Shown: positions 23,675-32,168 of the stretch, piece after piece
Numbering within the stretch: position 1 is the first letter of the stretch
Layout of the letters: each line of letters opens with the position of its first letter
Assembly (NCBI GenBank): GCA_000495735.1
Contig: AYMD01000002.1
Location: 323,278 to 387,277 of the forward strand
DNA length: 64,000 bases
Direction: 5' to 3'
Source of the DNA: an uncultured Acidilobus sp. JCHS
GTDB lineage: Archaea > Thermoproteota > Thermoprotei_A > Sulfolobales > Acidilobaceae
Program-made: the position numbers and the translations under genes
Notes under the pieces: model-generated
The model's input: the letters and a program-made list of their open reading frames with translations, nothing else
Told to the model about the DNA's origin: nothing
The model's database searches: none

Positions 23675-25021
23675 GTGAGGGGCTTGGGAGGTACAGGCTC
23701 TAAGGGCCTTCCGTGGTCGGCCTTTGCAGCCCTTTCGTTGGGAATGATGGTTTACGGCCTAGCAGAGAGCTACGGCCCGGTCACATACGCCAGCGGTCTG
23801 ACGAAAAACGCCTGGCTCAGCTACGGCCTCCCCTTCGTCTTTGGCGGCATAGGGGCCCTCCTGGCCGGGTACTTATCAGATAGGCTCGGCAGGAGGAGGG
23901 CCTTCATACTCACCGGCGGCCTCCTGCTCTTAGGCCTCCTGCTGTACATACCTGTTTACCTGAACTGGACCTCATCAGCGTTGGGACAGGCGCTGCTCGT
24001 AGCCTCAATAGCCATAGTGGGAATGACTGCCATAGGCCTTGAGACACCGATACTGGCCGCCATAGCCGAGGGGGCCGACCCTCAGGGGAGGAGCAAGATG
24101 CTAGTGCTGGCCCAGAACTTTGGTAACCTGGGGGTGGCGCTGGCGTTCGTCCCTCTTGTCCTGCTTCACGGCCAAGCAGCTCAGACCGTCCAAGTAGAGA
24201 CAGCCCTTCTCCTGATGTACTTGGCCCCCACGGTGGCGCTGATAATAGCCTTCCTCAGGGCTTTTGAGAGCCTTCCATGGATAGCTGCAAGGACAGGTAC
24301 CATTGACGTTAAGGAGGCCTGGAAGCAGGTTGACGGGGGCGCTGCCCCAGTTCAACCCACCGCGGGGCTCGGGGCCAGGTTTGCAACGCTCCTGACGATA
24401 GGGATAGCCCAGGACGTGGCCTTCGTGTACGTAACCTATGGAGCGGCGTCCTTCTTCACGTCAACGTTCTCCGGGCTCTCGGCCTCAAGCCTTGCGCCCA
24501 TGGTCGGCGGCTTCGTGATGACCATAGTTGGGGTGCTGACGGGGCTCTTCATAGCCCACAGGGTTGAGAGGAGGCCCTTCGCCCTGCTCTCGTTCGCCCT
24601 ACAGGCGGTGTTCTGGGCGGCTCTGGCCGTAGCTGCGTACCTCACAGGCTTCACTATGAGCTGGCTGATGCTGGCGTTGTTCGTCCTGAACTTCGTGACG
24701 GTTGAGCTGACCTGGGCCTCAAGGGCGCTCCTGGAGCCCGAGCTCTTCCCAACCAAGGTAAGGGGCCTCTACATCTCCCTCGTGAGGATGTCCGTATGGG
24801 TCATCACCGGCGTCATCACCGGACTCATGACTAACCTGAACCCCCTGGCGACAGACTTCACGGCAGCAGCCCTGGTCATGGGCTTAGTGGCGGTGGCAGG
24901 CGCTGCAGGCGCGGCCTTCTGGAGGTTCTACGGGTTCGAGACGGCCAACAGGAGCCTGGTGGGCCTCGACCTACATCACATAGGCCCCATCGCTGAGCGT
25001 AAGGAGGCCAGGAGCTCCTGA
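23675..25021 (+). CDS. major facilitator superfamily transporter
   Basis: Cytoplasmic-membrane secondary transporter with about 12 predicted helices. The loop 2-3 MFS signature is GYLSDRLGRRRAF (about residues 65-78), followed by LLLLGLLLYIPVYL and later helices such as GFVMTIVGVLTGLFIAH. The C-terminal half has the RALLEPELFPTKVRGLYISLVR stretch (as PELFPTKVRG), typical of the sugar/organic-acid branch of the superfamily. Substrate cannot be read from sequence. The start GTG 23675 is chosen from TATA spacing; TTG 23657 in frame would add six residues. Divergent from tiaS. Confidence 0.88.
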   Translation: MRGLGGTGSKGLPWSAFAALSLGMMVYGLAESYGPVTYASGLTKNAWLSYGLPFVFGGIGALLAGYLSDRLGRRRAFILTGGLLLLGLLLYIPVYLNWTSSALGQALLVASIAIVGMTAIGLETPILAAIAEGADPQGRSKMLVLAQNFGNLGVALAFVPLVLLHGQAAQTVQVETALLLMYLAPTVALIIAFLRAFESLPWIAARTGTIDVKEAWKQVDGGAAPVQPTAGLGARFATLLTIGIAQDVAFVYVTYGAASFFTSTFSGLSASSLAPMVGGFVMTIVGVLTGLFIAHRVERRPFALLSFALQAVFWAALAVAAYLTGFTMSWLMLALFVLNFVTVELTWASRALLEPELFPTKVRGLYISLVRMSVWVITGVITGLMTNLNPLATDFTAAALVMGLVAVAGAAGAAFWRFYGFETANRSLVGLDLHHIGPIAERKEARSS

Positions 25022-25061
25022 AAACCATAAAATAAAATACTGTTAGCACTAGGAGGAAAGC

Positions 25062-25319
25062 TCACTTCTCCTTACCGGTCACTATAACGCTTGTCAGCGT
25101 GCTCTTAACGCCGTCAAGTTTCCTTATCTTATCGGTGATGAGGCTCCTCAGCTTATCCATGTTCTCGGCCTCGACGAACACCACCAGGTCATGAATTCCG
25201 TAGACCATGTAGACCTTCTTCACCTCGTCGATCTTAAGGAGCTCGTTGAATATGTCGTTCTCTTTACCGACGTCCGTGTTGATCATAACTATAGCTTGGG
25301 CGGCCAAGGCTGCACCCAC
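25062..25319 (-). CDS. stand-alone RAM-domain (Lrp/AsnC ligand-binding) protein
   Basis: 85 residues equal to the C-terminal ligand-sensing domain of Lrp/AsnC regulators, with no helix-turn-helix. Seen: AIVMINTDVGKENDIFNELL, VKKVYMVYGIHDLVVFVEAE (about 34-53) and KLDGVKSTLTSVIV, which is the beta-alpha-beta-beta-alpha-beta RAM fold. Such single-domain proteins are known in archaea to form octamers and may bind amino acids or modulate full-length Lrp proteins. Start ATG 25319. It converges on the MFS gene with a 40-bp gap. Confidence 0.85.
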   Translation of the reverse strand: MGAALAAQAIVMINTDVGKENDIFNELLKIDEVKKVYMVYGIHDLVVFVEAENMDKLRSLITDKIRKLDGVKSTLTSVIVTGKEK

Positions 25320-25431
25320 AAAAAGAATATAGCGAAGAGGTCGCTTTTAACCTTTTAGTTAGGGGCTTATAATTGCTCCCGCACAGCCTGGCGCAAAGGT
25401 TTATAGAGCGCCTAGTCTTCAACAACGATGG

Positions 25432-25505
25432 GGGCCCGTAGCTCAGCACGGTAGAGCGCCCGGCTCATAACCGGGTGGTCGGGGGTTCAAATCCCCCCGG
25501 GCCCA
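25432..25505 (+). tRNA. tRNA with CAT anticodon (Met elongator or Ile2)
   Basis: Full 74-nt cloverleaf: acceptor GGGCCCG/CGGGCCC, D-arm GCTC/GAGC, anticodon stem CCCGG/CCGGG with loop CTCATAA (anticodon CAT), variable TGGTC, T-arm GGGGG-TTCAAAT-CCCCC, discriminator A; CCA not encoded; no intron. TATA TTTATA at 25400-25405. It is not the initiator, which normally begins AGCGGG. Acceptor GGGCCCG with A73 is compatible with tRNA-Ile2 (the TiaS substrate) as well as elongator tRNA-Met; I cannot separate them. Confidence 0.93.
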
Positions 25506-25519
25506 CGTCCTAGTGTTTA

Positions 25520-25560
25520 CCCGTGGCGTAACTTCTCCTTACTTATAATTCCGCCACGGG
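25520..25560. other. 9-bp stem-loop downstream of tRNA(CAT)
   Basis: CCCGTGGCG (25520-25528) and CGCCACGGG (25552-25560) are perfect complements around a 23-nt AT-rich loop. It begins 15 bp after the tRNA and overlaps the 3' end of the decayed minus-strand ORF. Possibly a processing or termination structure. Confidence 0.4.
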
Positions 25561-25699
25561 CACCCCTCTTAAGGGATCATACACAGTCACCCTTGAGTCA
25601 TTGGGGCTGGTCGAGGGGAACACCACCACCCTCCCATCCACGCCTTTTGTCACCCCCACCCTCGTGAGCAGAGCCCGTCATCAGGTAGGGGGTCACCAA
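25543..25699 (-). pseudogene. small ORF broken by a homopolymer frameshift (about 52 codons)
   Basis: On the minus strand a TATA box (CTTTTATATGG, about 25725-25735) precedes TTG 25699/GTG 25696, which opens VTPYLMTGSAHEG. The frame then fails after a G5 run (GGTGGGGGTGAC). Dropping one G gives a smooth continuation VTKGVDGRVVVF, then STSPNDSRVTVYDPLRG, then VPVAEL and stop TAA at 25543-25545. Composition of the repaired protein is normal. It could be a decayed gene, a sequencing error in a homopolymer, or coincidence. I do not recognise the protein. Confidence 0.4.
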
Positions 25700-26074
25700 T
25701 GATAGCTGCTTCTGTAATACAATACCATATAAAAGCGACCCGCGTCAAAATGGTATTTAGAGGTGATTAAAACAGCTAGTAGTTACGTAGGAGCGTTACG
25801 GTCATGGCTCTTCAGCTGAGCCTCCAGCAGGCGGCCGCGCCAACATGACCTCCTAGTTCTCCATCAACAGCTTGACGTGAGGGCCCTGGTCACGAAAAGC
25901 AATTCAGCCTTGGCGGCCTTACCAACAGCGCAGCTGTGAGGAGGGTGGAGCGACTCTGAGAGGTGATGAGCGACTTTCCTCTGAGCTGCGAAACTTTTAG
26001 AGTATGTTTAACGAGTAAAGAAAGGCTTTTAAACAAGCTGTATACAGGCCTCAAAATAATGTAGGGTGACTGCC
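25700..26074. other. long intergenic stretch, no gene seen
   Basis: About 375 bp upstream of the disulfide oxidoreductase. No ORF of convincing length on either strand. Short open stretches such as one ending NSAAVRRVERL (stop near 25960) might be relics. A box-C-like GTGATGA at about 25963 lacks matching C'/D'. The promoter of the next gene is probably CTTTTAAAC near 26027-26035. Confidence 0.4.
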
Positions 26075-27466
26075 ATGAAGGTGCCGAGCAGGGTTGACAC
26101 GCTCTTCGTGGGGGGAGGAGGCGCCTCCTACCCTGGGGCCTTTGAGCTCGCCAAGGCGGGCCAGAGCGTTCTAATGGTTGACGATAAGGGCAACCTAGGG
26201 GGCGACTGCCTCTACGCTGGCTGCATACCCTCTAAGTCCGTCAGGACCAGGATCCTTGACTATACTTCGACAACCAATAAGGTCGACCCCGACGAGGTCT
26301 GGAAGGCGGCAATAGAGCTGAAGGAGTGGGTTCAGGAGATAAGGTATGAGCAGCACATGGAGGAGATAAAGGAGCACGAGCCAAACCTCGCGTTCTTAAA
26401 GGGCTGGGCCGTCATAGAGGGTCCCAACAGCGTGCGCATCTCAACAGAGGAAGGGGAGGTGAAGGTGGAGACCAAGAACCTCGTCATAGGGGCCGGCGCT
26501 GAGAACGTCATCCTCAACATACCTGGCAAGGAGCTCGTCCTGACGAGCGACGACCTGTTCGCCTACAGGAGGGCCATCAAGAGGCCTCCGAGGTCCCTTG
26601 CGATAATAGGGGGCGGCTACATAGGCGTTGAGGTAGCCGACATGCTGTCAAGGCTGGGCGTCCGCGTGACGATTGTTGAGATGATGGACAGGCTTCTGCC
26701 AAACATGCCGCCCGACATATCAAAGGCCGCCATGCAGAGGATGCAGGAGGCGGGCGTTGACGTTCACCTGGGCTTCGCGGCGGCTGGCATAGAGAGGAGG
26801 GGGGAGTACAAGGTCCTTAAGGCTAGGTCAAAGGACGGCAAGGAGCTCGAGGTGGAGGCTGAGGAGGTCCTCATGGCCGTGGGCAGGAGGCCTAGGACCA
26901 GGAACTACGGCCTTGAGAGCCTTCAGGCCCAGGGCCTCGAGCTCGATAGGGGCGCCATCAAGGTGACGCCAGGCATGAAGACCACTATACCTAACGTCTA
27001 TGCCACTGGCGACGTGACTGGGAAGGCCATGCTGTTCCACGCGGCCGTTAAGGAGAGCATCATAGCGGCTAAGAACATACTGGCCGGCGGAAGGGAGCTC
27101 TACAGGTTCAACTACCACTCAGTTCCGTACACCGTCTTCACCTACCCTGAGATAGCAATGGTGGGCTACACTGAGGAAGAGCTTCAGGCGGCCGGGATAC
27201 CCTATGAAGTGGTGCTATACAGGCTGGCCGGGGACGCCCAGTCGCAGATAGTTGGCCACAGGGAGGGCTGGATGAAGATAATACTCAAGAAGGAGAGCCT
27301 CAGGGTGCTCGGCTTCCAGGCCTACGCGCACAACGCGGCTGACCTCAGCGCTGTCTTCGCCGTAGCAATAGAGAACAACCTGACGGCCAAGAACCTGGCC
27401 TGGGTGGCAGGGCCTCACCCGCTGACCTTTGAGGCCATAAACTACGCCATGAGGCCCTACTTCTGA
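26075..27466 (+). CDS. dihydrolipoamide dehydrogenase-like FAD disulfide oxidoreductase
   Basis: Class I pyridine nucleotide-disulfide oxidoreductase of 463 residues. Seen: FAD-binding start VDTLFVGGGGASYPGAFELA (as LFVGGGGASYPG), redox disulfide GGDCLYAGCIPSKS (about 43-56, CxxxxC), NAD-binding IIGGGYIGVEVADML (about 178-192), second FAD motif NVYATGDVTGKAMLFHAA, and the C-terminal catalytic pair in GPHPLTFEA, matching HPTLSE of lipoamide dehydrogenase. Start ATG 26075 is favoured by the GGGTGA 6 bp upstream; GTG 26066 is in frame. No E1/E2 genes are nearby, so the electron acceptor may not be lipoamide. Confidence 0.88.
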   Translation: MKVPSRVDTLFVGGGGASYPGAFELAKAGQSVLMVDDKGNLGGDCLYAGCIPSKSVRTRILDYTSTTNKVDPDEVWKAAIELKEWVQEIRYEQHMEEIKEHEPNLAFLKGWAVIEGPNSVRISTEEGEVKVETKNLVIGAGAENVILNIPGKELVLTSDDLFAYRRAIKRPPRSLAIIGGGYIGVEVADMLSRLGVRVTIVEMMDRLLPNMPPDISKAAMQRMQEAGVDVHLGFAAAGIERRGEYKVLKARSKDGKELEVEAEEVLMAVGRRPRTRNYGLESLQAQGLELDRGAIKVTPGMKTTIPNVYATGDVTGKAMLFHAAVKESIIAAKNILAGGRELYRFNYHSVPYTVFTYPEIAMVGYTEEELQAAGIPYEVVLYRLAGDAQSQIVGHREGWMKIILKKESLRVLGFQAYAHNAADLSAVFAVAIENNLTAKNLAWVAGPHPLTFEAINYAMRPYF

Positions 27467-27867
27467 GCCCTAAGGTAGCTGGCCCCGAACCTGAACGGGA
27501 GGAGGTCCTTGAGCCTCCACTTCATGACTCCCCCCTCAAGGGACGCGGAGTAGATGACGGTATTATCATCGCCAAACTCCGATATCACCTGGAGGCAGGC
27601 CCCGCAGGGCGGGGCTGGAGGACCCCTCTCAACGAGCACTAACACCTCCTTAATGGACCTCTCGCCCTCAGTTACGGCGTTAAATATCGCCACCCGCTCA
27701 GCGCACACCGTGAGGCCGTAGCTTGAGTTCTCGACGTTAACTCCCCGGTAAACCCTGCCCGAGGAGGCCCTGACGGCAGCGGCTACCCTATAGCCCGAGT
27801 AGGGGGCATAGGCGTTCTTTATTATAGAAAGCGCGGCCTCCAGCAGGTCCTGAGGGACCTCCTGCAT
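27457..27867 (-). CDS. cdd: cytidine deaminase
   Basis: Zinc hydrolase converting cytidine/deoxycytidine to uridine for pyrimidine salvage. 136 residues, the size of the tetrameric class. Seen: AYAPYSGYRVAAAV (substrate loop, about 17-30), GVNVENSSYGLTVCAERVA with catalytic CAE (about 55-58) and zinc ligands PPCGACLQVI (about 88-97). Start ATG 27867. Convergent with the disulfide oxidoreductase (10-bp overlap) and divergent from the PHS-type transporter across a dyad-rich gap. Confidence 0.94.
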   Translation of the reverse strand: MQEVPQDLLEAALSIIKNAYAPYSGYRVAAAVRASSGRVYRGVNVENSSYGLTVCAERVAIFNAVTEGERSIKEVLVLVERGPPAPPCGACLQVISEFGDDNTVIYSASLEGGVMKWRLKDLLPFRFGASYLRAQK

Positions 27868-27898
27868 TTTCGTAGCCCTTTGGCTACCCTCAGCTGAC

Positions 27899-27951
27899 GT
27901 ATAAGGGCTTATACCTATAGTTTGAATATAGTTTATATGTAGCTCTATAGG
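27899..27951. promoter_or_regulatory. two nested inverted repeats in the cdd / transporter divergent promoter region
   Basis: GTATAAG and CTTATAC (27899-27905, 27908-27914) form a 16-bp dyad with a 2-bp spacer. CCTATAG (27914-27920) and CTATAGG (27945-27951) form a second pair of perfect 7-bp arms 24 bp apart. They lie between the two start codons, in AT-rich DNA that also carries the promoters. Candidate operators. Confidence 0.35.
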
Positions 27952-28017
27952 AGGTTATAAAAAATGTAGAGACGCTTAAATAGCTACTGTAGGATGTCCT
28001 CCCTATGGGGCTGAGCG

Positions 28018-29418
28018 ATGGGACAAAGAACTGCTGCAGGGCTTTTTGAACACCTTGAGACGGACAGGCTTAACCTTGGTCACCTCAAGGTGATACTCCT
28101 CTCAGGCATGGGATTCTTCACGGACGCTTATGACCTCTTCAACATAGGCGTCATGATGCTCATACTGACGCCCCTCTGGGGCCTCACGGACCTACAGAAG
28201 GGCCTCCTAGCCTCAGCGGCCCTCTGGGCCACCATAGCTGGCCAGCTGCTCTTTGGAAGGCTACTTGACATTTTGGGCAGGAAGAAGATCTACGGCATAG
28301 AGGCCGCGATACTGGGCGCCGGCGCCCTGGCCAGCGCCTTCGCGGTGAACTTCACGACCCTTTTGATAACAAGGGTAATAATGGGCCTCGGCATAGGCGG
28401 TGACTACCCAGCCTCATCAACGATAGCCAGCGAGTACGCCCCCACCAGGAACAGGGGCAGGATGGTCGCCCTGGTTTTCTCTATGCAGGGCGTTGGAATA
28501 GCCGCAGCTGTAGCAGTTGGCCTGCTGTCTGCAGCCTATCTGCCGCCTGACCTGGCCTGGAGGGTCGTGGCCGCCATAGGCGCCATACCGCCCCTGTTCG
28601 TCATCTACTATAGGAGACGGATACCTGAGACGCCCCGCTACTCCCTGCTCGTCAAGGGCGATAAGTCTGAGGCAAAGAGTGCCTTCTCTCTCGTGGCTGG
28701 TAGCCTGGCGTGGGACCTGCCAGAGGCCAGGGCTGAGAGATACGGCGCTGCCGACTTCCTGAGGACTTTCTGGTTCACCCTGATAGGCACAGCCATCCCC
28801 TGGCTCCTGATGGACGTGGCCCTCTACGGGACCGGCGTCTTCTCAAATGATATAACTGTCACAATGATACCTGGCAAGTCGCTCGTGGCTCAGGTACTGA
28901 GGTCAGGGGTGCCCCTTCTGATAGGCGTACCTGGCTACTTCATCGCGGCCTACCTTGTTGATAAAGCTGGCAGGAAGAGCCTGCAGACCATAGGCTTCTC
29001 AGTAATGACATTCATATACGTAGTCCTCGCCCTCAGCTACACGGGCTTCGTGGGAAATCTAGGCGATGTCTATAAGTACCTGCTCTTCGGGCTCTCTTTC
29101 ACATTCATAAACCTAGGCCCCAACACGACAACGTTCATAATTCCAGCTGAGGTCTACCCAGTCAGGTACAGGTCAACGGGACACGGGATATCAGCGGCGG
29201 CTGGCAAGGTTGGCGCTGCCCTGTCAACGATGTTTCTGCCCTTGCTTCAGACAAGGCTTGGCGTCGGCTCCCTCTTCGCGCTTCTGGCCTTGGTTAGTAT
29301 AGGCGGCGCCTCGACAACCGTGGTCTTTACGCCAGAGGCCAAAGGCCTGACCCTTGAGGAGGCGAGCCGTGAGAGGCTGGTAGTTAAGTCGCCTCAGCCG
29401 CTCCCAGTTATGAGCTAA
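28018..29418 (+). CDS. MFS transporter, phosphate:H+ symporter-like (PHS family)
   Basis: Membrane transporter of 466 residues with about 12 helices. Family-type motifs: GMGFFTDAYDLFNIGVM (about 30-46) in helix 1, GRLLDILGRKKIYG (loop 2-3 signature, about 80-93), and VIMGLGIGGDYPASSTIASE (about 119-138), which matches the GGDYP motif of phosphate permeases. The C-terminal half has FIIPAEVYPVRYRSTGHG. Phosphate is the best guess; other anions or sugars are possible. Start ATG 28018. The dyads upstream suggest regulated expression. Confidence 0.87.
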   Translation: MGQRTAAGLFEHLETDRLNLGHLKVILLSGMGFFTDAYDLFNIGVMMLILTPLWGLTDLQKGLLASAALWATIAGQLLFGRLLDILGRKKIYGIEAAILGAGALASAFAVNFTTLLITRVIMGLGIGGDYPASSTIASEYAPTRNRGRMVALVFSMQGVGIAAAVAVGLLSAAYLPPDLAWRVVAAIGAIPPLFVIYYRRRIPETPRYSLLVKGDKSEAKSAFSLVAGSLAWDLPEARAERYGAADFLRTFWFTLIGTAIPWLLMDVALYGTGVFSNDITVTMIPGKSLVAQVLRSGVPLLIGVPGYFIAAYLVDKAGRKSLQTIGFSVMTFIYVVLALSYTGFVGNLGDVYKYLLFGLSFTFINLGPNTTTFIIPAEVYPVRYRSTGHGISAAAGKVGAALSTMFLPLLQTRLGVGSLFALLALVSIGGASTTVVFTPEAKGLTLEEASRERLVVKSPQPLPVMS

Positions 29419-29479
29419 AGTCCCTGCCTGTAAGGGCCTCCCTTTATCAGTCAAGAAACACTTTCATAGGCATAGCCTG

Positions 29480-31732
29480 CTAAGCCGCTCTCATGCCTCC
29501 ACGTGGAAGCCCCTCAGGCTTCTCCGGACCCAGTCCCCTCAGGGCCCTCAGCACCTTCAGAGCGCCTCTCCTTGACAGGTACTTGTTATTGTTGCCGCAG
29601 TATGGCGAGAAGACGCACCTGGGACAGCCGTCCTCACAGTTGCAGGAGCCCACTATGGCCTCCGCCATGTCTTCTATCTCCTCAAGCCTCTCAAAGACAA
29701 GCCTCGAGGCGCCGTTGCCCCCGACGTGCGAGTCATAGATCACTATGTGGCCCGTCGGGTAGCTGACCCCGCTTAGGTCAGTGTCGCTGGCCCCCACTAT
29801 AGGCCTTGAGGCCGATATCAGGACGTGCTCAAGGGCGTGGTAAGCGCTCAGGCTCTGCTCAACGCCGCCGAAGTCCAGCAGGGGGTACTTGAGCATGACG
29901 CCCTTGGTGAGGTAGTCCCACTTGATGGGCTCCTCGTAGTAGACCTCGGAGAGCACCTGCCCCGACGACTCGTCCTTAACTACGTAGCCTCTGACCGATA
30001 CCATAACGTGAACGTCCCCATAGGCTAGCCTCACCGGGCCGGCAAGCCTTGAGTCCTGAGGGGAGAAGTCTATTACGTCTATATCGTAGAGGGGCTTCGT
30101 GTAGAACGACACAGACTCAGGCAGGGGGGACAGCTCTGCCCTCATCCTTCCTAAGTCCAGTGACGTGGATAGGTATACCTTCCCTCCGTGGTAGTAGACG
30201 GCCCCCGGGTGAAGGTCGTAGAGAGCCATGGGCATCTCCCGCTCCCCTATCACGCGGCCTCCGCGGTGCAGCTTTACTATGGGGCCTGTGCTACGTATCC
30301 CCCTCGCCTCAACGTAGTCCTGGGCAGCTCGGGGCGTTGCAAGAACTACGTCACCTCTGGCCCGCACGAGACCCATCTCCTCAACTTCGTTAAGCACCTG
30401 GAGCAACGCTGCCGGCAGCCCAGAGGCCCTGAGGGCGCCCCTCTGGAGGCTGAGGGCAACCAGGTGAAGCTTCGCAACCTCCCTGTTGGAGGGCTCTATG
30501 TAGCCTGGGTCGGGCGGCCTGTTGAAAAAGTCGGCTGGCCTGGAGGCATAGTAGGCCTCTATGGGGTCATCGCCCAGCAGGGTTACGATGACCCCAGGCC
30601 TCCCCCTTCTTCCGGCCCTGCCTGCCCTCTGAAGGTAGCTTGAGAAGCTCTTGGGAAGCGACGCCATGACCACGGCGTCCAGGTCCCCTATGTCTATGCC
30701 CAGTTCAAGCGTTGACGTGGCTACTACAGCCCTAAGCCTGCCCTGGGCGAAGGCCCTCTCGACCTCCTTCCTCTGCTCAGCAGGCAGCCCGGCCCTGTGG
30801 ACCCCCACCTCGGCGCTGAAGGACCTCTTAGCTATCCTGGCTACGAGCTCAGCCATCTGTTGCGAGTCCGTAAAGGCTAGCACCTTAAGGTCAAGCTTCG
30901 TCAGGGCCGAGATGAGGTAGGAGGCGAAGGACCACCGGCTATTGTTGCCGTAGTCTACGAAGAGGTGCGTGGCAGCGCCCCGTCTCCTGCGGGGCCCCCT
31001 GACCACAGTCACCTCCTTTGAGAAGAGCTCAGAGGCCAGCTGCTCAGGGTTCCCTATAGTAGCGGCCGACCCCACGAACTGGACCTCATCCTTGGCCTCC
31101 CTCTGAAGCCTATAGAGGATCCACTTGGCGTGGGACCCAAAGACGCCCTGGTAGACGTGAAGCTCGTCAAGGACCACGAGCCCTACGGTGCTTACCAGCT
31201 CCCTATAGTCCTTTGAGAGCGCCAGGCCCACGTGAAGCATGTCAGGGTTCGTTATCAGTATGGGCGGGGGGTTCTCGTAGATCCTCCTCCTCTCGTCCCT
31301 TGGGGTGTCCCCGTCAAGGACGGCAAAGGGGATCCCGACCCCAGACATCATTGAGGAGAGCCTCCTTGCCTGGTCCCTAGCCAGGGCCTTTGTTGGGTAA
31401 ACCAGCAGGGCTACGACCTCACCCCTTGACCTCAGGGCCCTCTCGAGCACGGGTATCATGAAGGCCTCGGTCTTGCCTGTTCCAGTGCCTGAGATCACTA
31501 CCACGTCTTCGCCCTTATTTGCAAGGTTTACGGCCTCCCACTGGAACCTGTAAAGCCTTTCAATCCCCCTTGACCTTAACATGTTAATGAGAGGCTCTGA
31601 CAGGCCTGCCTCGCTAACAGGGGGGCCTGGCTCTGGGTCCCCGTAGAACTCGTTGTACTCATAGATTACCTTACCTCCCTTATCACTAACGGCCTTCCTG
31701 ACCTCAGCGGTCAATCCCCTTAGCTCTTCCAT
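29480..31732 (-). CDS. superfamily 2 DEAD/DEAH helicase, Hrq1/MrfA-like
   Basis: ATP-dependent 3'-5' helicase candidate of 750 residues. Seen: Q-like RFQWEAVNLANKG, Walker A SGTGTGKTEAF (about 81-91), motif Ia LVYPTKALARDQ, motif II LVVLDELHVYQGVFGSH with DELH (about 180), motif III VGSAATIG, motif V VATSTLELGIDIGD, motif VI YLQRAGRAGRRGRPG. The C-terminal zinc-binding cluster NCEDGCPRCVFSPYCGNN has four Cys, as in the MZB/DUF1998 region of MrfA and Hrq1, which act in DNA crosslink repair in bacteria and yeast. Its start lies within the preceding gene's end (29-bp overlap), so the two are coupled. Confidence 0.88.
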   Translation of the reverse strand: MEELRGLTAEVRKAVSDKGGKVIYEYNEFYGDPEPGPPVSEAGLSEPLINMLRSRGIERLYRFQWEAVNLANKGEDVVVISGTGTGKTEAFMIPVLERALRSRGEVVALLVYPTKALARDQARRLSSMMSGVGIPFAVLDGDTPRDERRRIYENPPPILITNPDMLHVGLALSKDYRELVSTVGLVVLDELHVYQGVFGSHAKWILYRLQREAKDEVQFVGSAATIGNPEQLASELFSKEVTVVRGPRRRRGAATHLFVDYGNNSRWSFASYLISALTKLDLKVLAFTDSQQMAELVARIAKRSFSAEVGVHRAGLPAEQRKEVERAFAQGRLRAVVATSTLELGIDIGDLDAVVMASLPKSFSSYLQRAGRAGRRGRPGVIVTLLGDDPIEAYYASRPADFFNRPPDPGYIEPSNREVAKLHLVALSLQRGALRASGLPAALLQVLNEVEEMGLVRARGDVVLATPRAAQDYVEARGIRSTGPIVKLHRGGRVIGEREMPMALYDLHPGAVYYHGGKVYLSTSLDLGRMRAELSPLPESVSFYTKPLYDIDVIDFSPQDSRLAGPVRLAYGDVHVMVSVRGYVVKDESSGQVLSEVYYEEPIKWDYLTKGVMLKYPLLDFGGVEQSLSAYHALEHVLISASRPIVGASDTDLSGVSYPTGHIVIYDSHVGGNGASRLVFERLEEIEDMAEAIVGSCNCEDGCPRCVFSPYCGNNNKYLSRRGALKVLRALRGLGPEKPEGLPRGGMRAA

Positions 31733-32123
31733 AGTTCCTGCGCCTCACGTACGGCGTAAGGCCTAACGCTTCAACGGCCCTGTCAACGGTCCACGAAAGC
31801 TCTGGGTCGCCCTCCGAGTACCTGAGCTTAAGGCGCTCGTACTTGACCTTGAGCCTCAGGGCCCCAGAGTCGTCATATACCATGAAGAGCCCCTTGACCC
31901 TCCTCCTGAGCCCCATGGTCAGCGAGGCCAGCACCGCCACCTCGCCCTTGTTCAGGGTAACCGTGACGGTGCCTGCCTCGCCCCTGCTGTATGTCCCCTT
32001 GCCGGGCTTCACGGGTTTGCTTATGACTTCCTGCCTGCCATGCCCTAGGATGACGACAACGCTCCTCCTGGCGTGAAGGCCCGTCCTGCTCTTGGTCAGC
32101 TCAACAGGCAAGGTTAACTCCAT
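31704..32123 (-). CDS. hypothetical protein upstream of and overlapping the Hrq1-like helicase gene
   Basis: 139 residues from ATG 32123, chosen because TCTGGAGGAAG lies just upstream as a strong Shine-Dalgarno; TTG 32162 would add 13 residues. Begins MELTLPVELTKSRTGLHAR. The sequence is beta-rich and basic (VTVTLNKGEVAVLASLTMG, then GLRRRVKGLFMVYDDSG), ending with a helix and basic tail (YVRRRNYGRAK). No known domain recognised. Its 3' end overlaps the helicase start by 29 bp, implying a functional link. Divergent start is 45 bp from the flavoprotein start at 32169. Confidence 0.65.
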   Translation of the reverse strand: MELTLPVELTKSRTGLHARRSVVVILGHGRQEVISKPVKPGKGTYSRGEAGTVTVTLNKGEVAVLASLTMGLRRRVKGLFMVYDDSGALRLKVKYERLKLRYSEGDPELSWTVDRAVEALGLTPYVRRRNYGRAKGIDR

Positions 32124-32168
32124 AAGGCTTCCTCCAGAAGTGAGGTTTGCCGGAGGATTCAAAGCTTG

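Noticed and set aside
25432..25505. Firm assignment as tRNA-Ile2 because TiaS is encoded nearby
   Set aside because: Proximity is not evidence; the cloverleaf fits elongator tRNA-Met as well, so only the CAT anticodon is claimed.
25955..25995. Box C/D guide RNA
   Set aside because: GTGATGA is followed by CTGA about 11 nt later, but there is no C' box, second D box or terminal stem.
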